Below, piece after piece: positions 1 to 6,061 of a stretch of 8,277 bases of DNA. The notes beneath the pieces were generated by a model, which was given only the letters and a program-made list of their open reading frames with translations, was not told where the DNA came from and ran no database searches. The first letter of the stretch is position 1. Every line of letters begins with the position of its first letter. Made by a program: the position numbers and the translations under genes. This stretch comes from Bacteroidales bacterium UBA1722 (GTDB lineage: Bacteria; Bacteroidota; Bacteroidia; Bacteroidales; UBA932). The stretch is taken from contig DCIQ01000104.1 of NCBI GenBank assembly GCA_002317435.1, positions 17,141 through 25,417 of the forward strand, read 5' to 3'.

Positions 1-225
1 AATGACGGAGGAAACTCATATATGGTCCCCGCCCGTAAAGTAAAGGCGGTGGATACCACCGCGGCGGGTGACACCTACAACGGAGCGATGTGCGTGGCTC
101 TTGCCGAAGGCAAATCCCTCAGGGAAGCACTCGAATTCGCCACCAAGGCCTCGGCCATCGCCGTGACCAGAATGGGGGCCCAGCCGTCAGTCCCCACCAG
201 AGAAGAAGTTGATTCATTAATTTAA
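1..225 (+). CDS. rbsK: Ribokinase (PfkB family), C-terminal part only
   Basis: The frame is open from the first base of the window, so this is the last 74 codons of a gene that begins to the left. The segment DTTAAGDTYNGA is the PfkB-family signature 2: its Asp is the catalytic base that activates the sugar hydroxyl, and the AAGD stretch forms the anion hole. The tail, with AEGKSLREALEFATKASAIAVTRMGAQPS and then a proline-threonine-arginine stretch, closely resembles the ends of bacterial ribokinases, which convert D-ribose and ATP to ribose 5-phosphate in the cytoplasm. Only the C-terminus is visible, so the substrate-binding N-terminal lid cannot be checked; a fructokinase-like or other PfkB sugar kinase remains possible. 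The sugar permease starts 11 bp after the stop codon, which suggests co-transcription and coupling of uptake to phosphorylation. Confidence 0.8.
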   Translation, partial: NDGGNSYMVPARKVKAVDTTAAGDTYNGAMCVALAEGKSLREALEFATKASAIAVTRMGAQPSVPTREEVDSLI

Positions 226-236
226 AGATTCATATT

Positions 237-1250
237 ATGTATATTGTCAGCAGTTATACCTTGGCAGTGATTTTCTGCTTTGTGACTATGCTCTGCTGGG
301 GTTCCTGGGGAAACACCCAGAAACTTGCGGCCAAGAGCTGGAGATACGAACTTTTTTATTGGGACTATGTCATCGGGATGGTCATATTCTCGCTTCTGAT
401 CGCTTTCACGGCGGGAAGCATCGGAACGGAAGGACGTTCCTTTATCCAGGACTGTGCACAGGCCGATATGGCCAGCATAGGATGGGTTCTGCTCGGAGCT
501 GTGATTTTCAATATTTCAAACATCCTTCTGTCAGCTTCCATCTCCATAGCCGGTATGTCGGTGGCTTTCCCCGTAGGCGTAGGACTGGCGCTGGTGGTCG
601 GAGTGCTGAACAATCTCATTTTCCACCCGAAGGAAGGTGACAATATAGCACTTCTGCTGACAGGAGTGGCCCTTGTAGTCGTAGCCATCATCTGTAACGG
701 TGCCGCCTCCGGAAAAGTCTCCAACGCACAACGCGACCCTTCTCAGAACAAAAAGGGAATCATTCTGGCAGTTCTGGCCGGTCTGATCATGTCCTTCTTC
801 TCCGCACTGGTCTATAATGGTGTGGATATAAACAACTTCAAATCTCCTCAGGCAGGGATGCTCACTCCTTATACCGGAATGGTGATTTTCACGCTCGGCG
901 TATTCCTCAGCAATTTCATCATCAATACGATAGTGATGAAAAAGCCATTCGTCGGCAGTCCCGTCACATATCGCGAATACTTCGCAGGAAATGCGAAAAC
1001 CCATCTGGTCGGCATGTTGGGAGGCTGCATCTGGTGCCTGGGTACCGCCTTGAACTATATCTGTGCCGGAACCGCCGGTGCCGCCGTAAGTTATGCTTTA
1101 GGACAGGGTGCACCACTGGTGGCCGCCATCTGGGGCGTATTCATCTGGAAGGAATTCAAGGGTGCACAGAAAGGAGTCTACGGCCTGCTGGCCGCCATGT
1201 TCGTCCTTTTCATAGCCGGATTGGGACTGATAATAGTTTCGGGAAATTAA
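237..1250 (+). CDS. GRP/RhaT-type sugar permease (RusT-like, probable ribose transporter)
   Basis: This 337-residue, very hydrophobic protein has about ten predicted membrane helices. A WGSWGNTQK motif lies at the end of the first helix (residues about 21-29), as in glucose/ribose porter and RhaT-like carriers of the drug/metabolite transporter superfamily. Such proteins carry one sugar across the inner membrane, usually by cation symport. A second glycine-rich repeat, LGGCIWCLGTALNYICAGTA followed by SYALGQGAPLVAA, lies in the C-terminal half and fits the internally duplicated fold. Length is normal for the family. From established knowledge, Bacteroides ribose-utilisation loci pair a permease of this kind (RusT) with ribokinases; the ribokinase end just upstream gives the same pairing here. 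Ribose is therefore the best guess for substrate, but another pentose or hexose cannot be excluded. The start is the ATG 11 bp after the kinase stop; there is no clear Shine-Dalgarno sequence, as is normal in Bacteroidota. Confidence 0.85.
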   Translation: MYIVSSYTLAVIFCFVTMLCWGSWGNTQKLAAKSWRYELFYWDYVIGMVIFSLLIAFTAGSIGTEGRSFIQDCAQADMASIGWVLLGAVIFNISNILLSASISIAGMSVAFPVGVGLALVVGVLNNLIFHPKEGDNIALLLTGVALVVVAIICNGAASGKVSNAQRDPSQNKKGIILAVLAGLIMSFFSALVYNGVDINNFKSPQAGMLTPYTGMVIFTLGVFLSNFIINTIVMKKPFVGSPVTYREYFAGNAKTHLVGMLGGCIWCLGTALNYICAGTAGAAVSYALGQGAPLVAAIWGVFIWKEFKGAQKGVYGLLAAMFVLFIAGLGLIIVSGN

Positions 1251-1269
1251 ATTGATCCATCCGGACGAA

Positions 1270-2415
1270 ATGAAAAGACTGTCAATTATTTCCGCCATAG
1301 CACTTATGGCTGTATCCTGCGGGGACGGCACCATCAAGCCGGTCGCCCAACACGTGGCAGGTATCGGCACAGAACCCGCCGTCACCCCTTCCGGGCAGGG
1401 GGTCCGCGGACGTGAATTCCCTAAGGTGCTTCCCGACGGCAGTGTGGTGTTCAAGGTGAAGGCTCCCGAGGCGAAGAAAGTTCAGATCGACCTCGGCCGT
1501 CTGTATGATATGACCAGGGGCGAAGACGGAGACTGGACTTGCAAAACCGACCCTCAGACAGAAGGTTTCCACTACTATTTCCTCGTGGTGGACGGTGCCC
1601 GGGTGGCAGACCCTTCCGCCCCGGCATTCTACGGATGCAGCCAGTTCACCAGCGGAATCGAGATACCTTATCCTCAGGGGGACCATCGTTTCTACGTCTG
1701 TGACGTGCCTCACGGCCGCGTGAGCCAGGTCCGTTTCTTCTCCACCACATCGAACGAATGGAGGCGCCTGTTCGTATATACCCCCGCAGGATACGACTCC
1801 TCTTCGGAGAAATACCCCGTTCTGTATATCCAGCACGGCGGAGGTGAGGATGAGACCGGCTGGGCGGTTCAGGGCCGCACCGATATCATACTTGACAACC
1901 TCATCGCCACCGGTCAGGCCAACAGGATGATAGTGGCTATGCCTGACGGCAATACACGCGATTTCGAGGGTGAGCTCCTGAATGACGTCATCCCCGCCGT
2001 GGAGAAGGAGTTCAGGGTGAAGGCTGATGCCGGCAGCCGTGCACTCGCCGGACTCTCCATGGGCGGCATCCAGACTTTGAACACCGTAATCTCACATCCC
2101 GAGATGTTCCGCTATGTCGGTGTGTTCAGTTCGGGATGGATAGCTTCAGGCGTTCCTGCAGGTATGAAAACTTTCGACGCAGGACCTTACTATGAGATGC
2201 TGGCCGCCCGTCCCGACTACTATAATGAGCAGTTCAGGGTCTTCTATCTGACAATGGGAGGTCAGGAGGATATCGCCTGGAACAACTGCCGCATCATGAA
2301 GGAGAAGTTCGACTCGATCGGCATCAGGTACGAGTACTTCGAGACCCCCGGCGGCCACACCTGGCCCGTATGGCGCGAAAGCCTCTACCGCTTCGCCCCG
2401 CAGCTGTTCAAATAA
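1270..2415 (+). CDS. Carbohydrate esterase (CE1/esterase D-like, feruloyl- or acetylxylan-esterase type), lipoprotein
   Basis: I start at the ATG at 1270, which gives 381 residues and puts MKRLSIISAIALMAVSC at the N-terminus, a lipoprotein signal with the lipidated Cys at residue 17. An upstream in-frame TTG at 1252 would add six polar residues before the signal and is less likely. Residues about 45-150 resemble the immunoglobulin-like N-terminal domain found in front of many bacterial CE1 esterases (PDGSVVFKVKAPEAKKVQID). The alpha/beta-hydrolase domain follows: HGGG at about 189-192 near the oxyanion hole, the nucleophile elbow GLSMGG with Ser263, a probable catalytic Asp334 in GGQED, and His363 in GGHTWPVW. 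Family members cleave feruloyl or acetyl esters from xylans, or act on other small esters. The export signal and the GH43 neighbour suggest a glycan-linked ester substrate; that is inference. The gene lies 19 bp after the permease and probably shares its transcript. Confidence 0.88.
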   Translation: MKRLSIISAIALMAVSCGDGTIKPVAQHVAGIGTEPAVTPSGQGVRGREFPKVLPDGSVVFKVKAPEAKKVQIDLGRLYDMTRGEDGDWTCKTDPQTEGFHYYFLVVDGARVADPSAPAFYGCSQFTSGIEIPYPQGDHRFYVCDVPHGRVSQVRFFSTTSNEWRRLFVYTPAGYDSSSEKYPVLYIQHGGGEDETGWAVQGRTDIILDNLIATGQANRMIVAMPDGNTRDFEGELLNDVIPAVEKEFRVKADAGSRALAGLSMGGIQTLNTVISHPEMFRYVGVFSSGWIASGVPAGMKTFDAGPYYEMLAARPDYYNEQFRVFYLTMGGQEDIAWNNCRIMKEKFDSIGIRYEYFETPGGHTWPVWRESLYRFAPQLFK

Positions 2416-2426
2416 GCCACGGGAGC

Positions 2427-3986
2427 TCAGTCGAAATCCACCAGGAAATCATCGAAAGCAGCCTGTCCGCCCGCATCTGCAGTATTATAGCAGAACAGGG
2501 ATGGACGGGCTCCTTTCCAATTACCGAAACCAGGTTCGAACGGTTCTCCGAAGACCGAATAATCACAGCCATCGGTGGAATACTCGAAATTAAAGGACTC
2601 CTTCCGGGTGTCGTATTTCATTCCGAGGAAAACTCTCCTGCCCGAAAAGGCGATGCTTTCCTTGACTTCCCCTTTATCTTCGCGGTACAGGTAAATCCTG
2701 CCCCCTTCGTTCCGAAGCCCGATAACGTAATGCCCGTTACCCATCACGGCGAGGCCGCAATGCTGCCCTTCCGTCATTTTCCCGGCATCCATCGTCACGC
2801 GGATGTGGCCGCCGTATCCCATCAGCTTTTGAGAGACAGTATTTCGGGCAGAGGGGAAATCATCTGCCTTCAGGGCATTAATGGTGAGTTTTCCCGGATT
2901 TTCCGTCAGAGACCATTCCCCGTCCACTGGATTATGGTTGAACTGCCACTGGAGGCCGAGTGTCTGAGAATCAAAGGAATCGGAGGTGGCGGGCTTCGAC
3001 GGAACGGTGCCGCCGTATGGACTCTTCCAACAATAAACAGGTTCACCGACACCGTTTCTGTCCATATCGACACCGATAACGGGCCAGCCGTCCTGCCAAT
3101 ACATCGGCTGGAGGTGGACCACCCGGCCCCGCGATCCGGCCTGCTGGAAATGGAAGAACCACCACTCCCCGTCCGGCGTATCCACGATGGCACCCTGATG
3201 GGGACCGTTGATGTCCGTCATACCCGTTTCGAGGACAATGCGGCGCTCGAAGGGACCATAAATGCTCTTGGAACGGAGGACAGTCTGCCATCCCGGGCCG
3301 ACGCCGCCTTCCGGTATGCTGAAGTAATAGAAGCCGTTCCACTTATGGATTTTGGTGCCTTCGGCCACGGGACCTTCATAGACGGTGACCCCTTCGTCGA
3401 GGAGTCGGGTACCGTCGGGACTCATCCTGTGAATGATGATGGGTCCGGCTCCGACATTGCTCCTGCCCAGATAGGCAGTGCCGTCTTCATCCCAGAACGG
3501 ACAGGGGTCTTCCCAACCGCGACCGGTTCCTTCGTGGACGAGAAGAGGTTTTGTCCAGGGACCTTCGGCCTTCTCCGCAGAGCTCATCCAGAGACCCTCG
3601 GTGGGACTGCATACGAACATATAGAAACGGCCGTCATGATATCTGATGGTCGGAGCCCAGGAACCGCAGGCATACCGTTCATTCGTGTCATATCCGGGAG
3701 CGTCCAGTCTGTCATAGATCTGAGCGACATACTTCCAGTTGAGAAGATCCGTGGAGCTGAGTACCTGCATCCCCATATTATGGAAATCCGAGGCTACCAT
3801 GTAATACGTTTCTCCGACTCTCGTGACGTCCGGATCAGAAAAATCCGAATTCAGAACGGGGTTGATGTAAGTTCCGTTACCCTGATCTCCCCAGGATGGA
3901 ACAGAGATACAGCCGCATTCGGGAGTGCCAGAACAGGCGCACAGAAGCGCTGTCGCTGCGAACAGTGTCGATGGAATGGATTTCAT
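2427..3986 (-). CDS. Glycoside hydrolase family 43 (beta-xylosidase/alpha-L-arabinofuranosidase type) with C-terminal beta-sandwich, lipoprotein
   Basis: The ATG at 3986 gives 519 residues beginning MKSIPSTLFAATALLCAC, a lipoprotein signal with Cys18 the likely lipidated residue. A longer in-frame start at 4088 would add 34 residues and would read through the promoter, so I reject it. The five-bladed propeller catalytic domain covers about residues 35-320. The expected carboxylates are visible: Asp51 in DFSDPDV (general base), Asp160 in GWEDPCPF (pKa modulator) and Glu209 in VAEGTKIHKWNGFYY (general acid). From about residue 333 the SDSFDSQTLGLQWQFNHNP segment opens the concanavalin-like C-terminal domain (GH43_C2) typical of beta-xylosidase-like members. 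The enzyme should hydrolyse terminal xylosyl or arabinofuranosyl residues; the exact linkage cannot be told from sequence. It converges on the esterase gene with an 11-bp gap, so the two genes lie in opposite transcripts but may act on the same polysaccharide. Confidence 0.9.
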   Translation of the reverse strand: MKSIPSTLFAATALLCACSGTPECGCISVPSWGDQGNGTYINPVLNSDFSDPDVTRVGETYYMVASDFHNMGMQVLSSTDLLNWKYVAQIYDRLDAPGYDTNERYACGSWAPTIRYHDGRFYMFVCSPTEGLWMSSAEKAEGPWTKPLLVHEGTGRGWEDPCPFWDEDGTAYLGRSNVGAGPIIIHRMSPDGTRLLDEGVTVYEGPVAEGTKIHKWNGFYYFSIPEGGVGPGWQTVLRSKSIYGPFERRIVLETGMTDINGPHQGAIVDTPDGEWWFFHFQQAGSRGRVVHLQPMYWQDGWPVIGVDMDRNGVGEPVYCWKSPYGGTVPSKPATSDSFDSQTLGLQWQFNHNPVDGEWSLTENPGKLTINALKADDFPSARNTVSQKLMGYGGHIRVTMDAGKMTEGQHCGLAVMGNGHYVIGLRNEGGRIYLYREDKGEVKESIAFSGRRVFLGMKYDTRKESFNFEYSTDGCDYSVFGEPFEPGFGNWKGARPSLFCYNTADAGGQAAFDDFLVDFD

Positions 3987-4003
3987 ATGCCTATTTTTTT
4001 TCG

Positions 4004-4035
4004 CAAAGTTATGCAATAATGTCGGACGCGCCAGA
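4004..4035 (-). promoter_or_regulatory. Bacteroidota-type promoter of the GH43 gene
   Basis: On the minus strand TAACTTTG (4011-4004) exactly fits the Bacteroidota -7 consensus TAnnTTTG. A TCTG (4035-4032), one mismatch from the -33 TTTG, lies 20 bp upstream. Initiation would fall about 3996-4000, leaving a leader of only 10-14 nt before the ATG at 3986, a common arrangement in this phylum. This placement is also the main reason for choosing the short GH43 start. Confidence 0.6.
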
Positions 4036-4050
4036 ATGATGGTTCTCCAA

Positions 4051-4066
4051 ATGACAACAAAGTCAT
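4051..4066. promoter_or_regulatory. Possible operator: dyad ATGAC-N6-GTCAT upstream of GH43
   Basis: A perfect 5-bp inverted repeat with a 6-bp spacer is centred about 60 bp upstream of the predicted GH43 transcription start. The half-site spacing is like that of CRP/FNR-family operators and the distance suits a class I activator site. The half-sites are short and could occur by chance, so the regulatory role is a guess. Confidence 0.25.
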
Positions 4067-4128
4067 ATAGGATAATTTTGAATAACATTTTGTGTTAATT
4101 GTATTCTTACTCAGAGTCTCACCAACTG

Positions 4129-4162
4129 AAAATGTCCATTATACCAAAATGTCCATTATACC
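4129..4162. repeat. Perfect 17-bp tandem repeat (two copies)
   Basis: The unit AAAATGTCCATTATACC occurs at 4129-4145 and again, identically and without spacer, at 4146-4162. It lies between the terminator behind tRNA-Val and the GH43 upstream region, in otherwise non-coding DNA. Repeated TGTCCA-type units are reminiscent of the multiple end repeats of IS21-family insertion sequences, so this may be the scar of a lost element; alternatively it is a double protein-binding site. Neither reading can be settled from the window. Confidence 0.6.
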
Positions 4163-4205
4163 CACAAAAAAAAGGATGACTTTTCGTCATCCTTTTTTTT
4201 GTGGG
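4161..4205 (-). terminator. Strong intrinsic terminator downstream of tRNA-Val
   Basis: A perfect 20-bp inverted repeat (4161-4180 and 4186-4205) flanks a 5-nt loop. Its core GGATGAC/GTCATCC is bracketed by eight A and eight T residues, so either strand reads as a GC-containing stem followed by a U-tract. In the direction of the tRNA, the U-tract falls at 4173-4166. The outermost five pairs (CCCAC/GTGGG) overlap the last bases of the tRNA. No gene to the left is read toward it, so its main job is ending the tRNA transcript, although the structure is symmetrical. Confidence 0.85.
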
Positions 4206-4276
4206 AGCTGAGGGAATCGAACCCCCGACCCTCTGCTTGTAAGGCAGATGCTCTAAACCAACTGAGCTAAGCTCCC
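4202..4276 (-). tRNA. tRNA-Val (anticodon UAC)
   Basis: On the minus strand the 75-nt sequence folds as a complete cloverleaf. The acceptor stem GGGAGCT pairs with AGCTCCC and the discriminator is A. The D-arm is TAGCTCAGTTGG-type, the anticodon stem TCTGC/GCAGA encloses loop CTTACAA with anticodon TAC (valine, GUA codons), and the T-arm carries GGTTCGATT. The 3' CCA is not encoded: CAC and an A-tract follow, so CCA must be added by tRNA nucleotidyltransferase. A promoter precedes the gene closely and a terminator begins at its last bases, so it is a single-tRNA transcription unit. Confidence 0.95.
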
Positions 4277-4287
4277 TAAAGCGGGTG

Positions 4288-4319
4288 CAAAGATAAGGCG
4301 AGTTTTTTTCAACACCAAA
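4288..4319 (-). promoter_or_regulatory. Promoter of tRNA-Val
   Basis: On the minus strand TATCTTTG (4295-4288) fits the TAnnTTTG -7 element and TTTG (4319-4316) fits the -33 element, with a 20-bp spacer. The predicted start lies only a few bases before the mature tRNA 5' end at 4276. It is the best two-element promoter match in the window. Confidence 0.7.
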
Positions 4320-4423
4320 TTTTTCTCAAAATTTTTATTGAAAAAAAAAGCAAGCAAGACTGAATTATGTATGGAGAATGATACTACTGAATTTGAATTT
4401 GATTTCGCCTCCATGCACCCGCG

Positions 4424-4439
4424 GATGCCGAACGGCATC
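4424..4439 (-). other. Small hairpin overlapping the folC stop codon
   Basis: GATGCC and GGCATC form a perfect 6-bp stem around a 4-base loop. On the folC strand the stem begins with the last two bases of the TGA stop. No U-tract follows on that strand, so it is not a classical terminator; it could stabilise the folC mRNA 3' end or be chance. Confidence 0.35.
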
Positions 4440-5817
4440 ATTTTATTTCAGGACAGTCCAACGCCTCGGACACTACATAACTGCTTCCTCCTATGTATAT
4501 CAGGTCATCCGGACCGCTTCTTTCCATTACATATCGGACTGCCTCCCGAACTGAGGGAATGACCATATAACGGTCATCCGAACCGGCGGCCTCCTCTCCC
4601 CAGGCTCCTAGAAGCACCTCCTTCAAAGCGGCGGCAGGCATCGCCCGCTTCCCTGCCGCATTCGTAAATATATATTCCGCATCCTGTGGCAGCAGGTGGG
4701 CCACTGAAAGGATATCCTTGTCTGAAGCCATACCATATACCATATAGAAATGGGGAGGTTTTATCCTGTCACGGAGATCCTTCAGCTGGGACATCACTGG
4801 TCGGAGGGCATTCTCATTATGACCGATGTCACAGATGACCACAGGGTTCAGGGAAAGAGTTTCCCATCTTCCGCGCAAGCCTGTCCTGCGCGCCGTATGA
4901 CGGAGAGCATCCATAATCGTCGCAACATCTTCCACCTCTGAGAAATATCGCGGAAACAACACATCCACAGCCGCCGATACGGTCTTCAGATTCACCGCCT
5001 GAACTTCACTTTTCAGATCCAGTTCACCTACGGGAAGTCGGGAGATACGTTCCGCAAGACGGCTCTGAGGCTTGTGAAACGGAGAATAGATGAAAGGGGA
5101 TTCCCGTTCCGAGGCCATATCGGACAATACTTCAAACGCCTCATCTGGCAGTGCTCCGGCCACCGCCGGCACACTGTGCTTGATGATACCACCCTTCTCG
5201 AAGGCTATCTTCTCCAGAGTGTCACCGAGAATATCCTTATGATCGAATCCTATCGAAGTGATTATGCTGAGTTCGGGACAGACTATGTTGGTCGAATCCA
5301 GCCTTCCCCCCAGTCCGCACTCCAGTACCGCGACATCCACATCCTCTGCGGCGAACCAATCCATCGCCATGGCTGTAGTTATCTCGAAAAACGACGGGCC
5401 GTTATCCATCCTGAAAGCTTCTGTCCCGGCGAGAAAGTCCATGACGTATTCTTCCGGTATCATTTTGAATACAGGCCCGGAACAAGTCTTCCCAGAATCG
5501 TCGACAATCTTTATCCGCTCCCTGAAATCGAGCAGATGGGGAGAAGTGTAAAGTCCGGTCCTGAAACCGGCGGCTGAAAGAATTGAAGCCAGAAAATGTG
5601 CCACGGAGCCCTTCCCGTTGGTCCCCGCCACATGAACCGTATCGAAACATTCCTGCGGGTTATCCAGGAAGTCCGCGAAACGGGCCATCATGTCCAGACC
5701 GGGATGATACCCCTGCTTCCCTACGTTCTGAAAGGAAGGAGCGTCGCGATACAGGGCTTCAATGACTTCCCGATATCCGGGACAATGCTCCGAAGTGTTG
5801 TTTGATTCCATATTCAT
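4438..5817 (-). CDS. folC: Bifunctional dihydrofolate synthase/folylpolyglutamate synthase FolC
   Basis: FolC joins glutamate to dihydropteroate and then lengthens the glutamate tail of folates, using ATP, in the cytoplasm. From the ATG at 5817 the protein has 459 residues, slightly above the usual 420-450. Visible family marks are VAGTNGKGS at about 63-71 (P-loop, Lys69), TSPHLLDFRERI at 91-102 (folate and metal contacts), ECGLGGRLDSTN at 166-177, SIGFDHKDILGDTLE and EKGGI at 188-211 (Lys208 matches the lysine reported as carbamylated in family structures), GLRGRWE at 313-319 and DIGHN at 330-334. The last two belong to the C-terminal Mur-ligase-like domain. The ATG at 5811 is an equally good start. 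The frame stays open to 5964, but that part overlaps the structured RNA upstream and looks non-protein (poor hydrophobic pattern), so I exclude it. No convincing promoter lies directly upstream; expression may be by readthrough from the RNA promoter at 6054-6061 or a weak site. Confidence 0.93.
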   Translation of the reverse strand: MNMESNNTSEHCPGYREVIEALYRDAPSFQNVGKQGYHPGLDMMARFADFLDNPQECFDTVHVAGTNGKGSVAHFLASILSAAGFRTGLYTSPHLLDFRERIKIVDDSGKTCSGPVFKMIPEEYVMDFLAGTEAFRMDNGPSFFEITTAMAMDWFAAEDVDVAVLECGLGGRLDSTNIVCPELSIITSIGFDHKDILGDTLEKIAFEKGGIIKHSVPAVAGALPDEAFEVLSDMASERESPFIYSPFHKPQSRLAERISRLPVGELDLKSEVQAVNLKTVSAAVDVLFPRYFSEVEDVATIMDALRHTARRTGLRGRWETLSLNPVVICDIGHNENALRPVMSQLKDLRDRIKPPHFYMVYGMASDKDILSVAHLLPQDAEYIFTNAAGKRAMPAAALKEVLLGAWGEEAAGSDDRYMVIPSVREAVRYVMERSGPDDLIYIGGSSYVVSEALDCPEIK

Positions 5818-5874
5818 ATTACATTTGAGTTCCGCATTTGCGAAACTTGAGTTACTGTAAAAAACAAACAAGTC

Positions 5875-6049
5875 AAAAAGCATCCTTCTTCCTGCCGGTC
5901 CCGGACAGAACATATCGTTCGACTGTGAAAGGAGATCCGGCCGACCCACCGGTTCCTGTTCCATCCGCTCCGGCCTCTTCCGCTCCGTGGGTTCTTCCGA
6001 TCCTCAACTGTCTCTCTTCACCGAACCTGTCTCCCTCCCGAAGGATGCC
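5875..6049 (-). ncRNA. Candidate stand-alone structured RNA, about 175 nt, rod-shaped and GGA-rich (6S-like or novel)
   Basis: A TAnnTTTG promoter element ends at 6054, so transcription should begin near 6047-6050. Exactly there starts GCAUCCUUC (6048-6040), which pairs perfectly with GAAGGAUGC (5888-5880); UUUUU (5879-5875) follows. Within the closing stem I can draw a rod by hand: GACAG 6031-6027 with CUGUC 5908-5904; GUUCG 6026-6022 with CGAAC 5921-5917; a ten-pair helix with one A-C mismatch, 6021-6011 with 5935-5925; UCGG 6000-5997 with CCGG 5940-5937; and CCCAC-GG 5991-5985 with CC-G-GUGGG 5952-5945. The apical loop (about 5984-5953) is purine-rich. Fourteen GGA triplets were counted by eye, and CGGAGCGGA occurs twice (5987-5979, 5972-5964). 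Size and rod shape with a large asymmetric inner loop next to the closing stem recall 6S RNA; I see no RNase P, tmRNA or SRP signature. No folding energy or conservation could be computed. Confidence 0.6.
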
Positions 6050-6053
6050 GATG

Positions 6054-6061
6054 CAAAAGTA
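6054..6061 (-). promoter_or_regulatory. -7 element of the structured RNA/folC transcript
   Basis: On the minus strand TACTTTTG matches TAnnTTTG exactly. A convincing -33 TTTG is not found at the usual spacing (the region reads CAGATTTT). Its placement 5-7 bases before the closing stem of the RNA candidate makes it meaningful. It is divergent from the DUF47 promoter, with about 80 bp between them. Confidence 0.5.

Noticed and set aside
1252..1269. TTG start for the esterase, two bases after the permease stop
   Set aside because: It would put six polar residues before a clean lipoprotein signal peptide; the ATG at 1270 fits better.
2370..4019. A 549-codon plus-strand open frame running opposite almost all of the GH43 gene
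   Set aside because: Its codon boundaries coincide with those of GH43, so its stops would require TTA, CTA or TCA codons in GH43, which are rare in this codon usage. The translation resembles no protein family, whereas the GH43 strand has all catalytic residues.
4129..4162. Tandem repeat as a possible CRISPR remnant
   Set aside because: The two units abut with no spacer and there is no cas gene or leader nearby.
4338..4562. A 74-codon plus-strand frame beginning near the tRNA promoter (contains MENDTTEFEFDFASMHP)
   Set aside because: The acidic N-terminal stretch looks faintly protein-like, but half of it is antisense to folC, there is no promoter in that direction and no family is recognised.
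5818..5964. In-frame N-terminal extension of FolC by 49 residues
   Set aside because: Homology to FolC begins only near residue 60 of the long version, and the extension overlaps the structured RNA and its U-run; the ATGs at 5817 and 5811 are better starts.
5875..6049. RNA candidate as RNase P RNA, tmRNA or SRP RNA
   Set aside because: It is too short for the first two, no tRNA-like ends or conserved RNase P core are visible, and the apical region lacks the SRP GGAAG-AGCA tetraloop-bulge signature.
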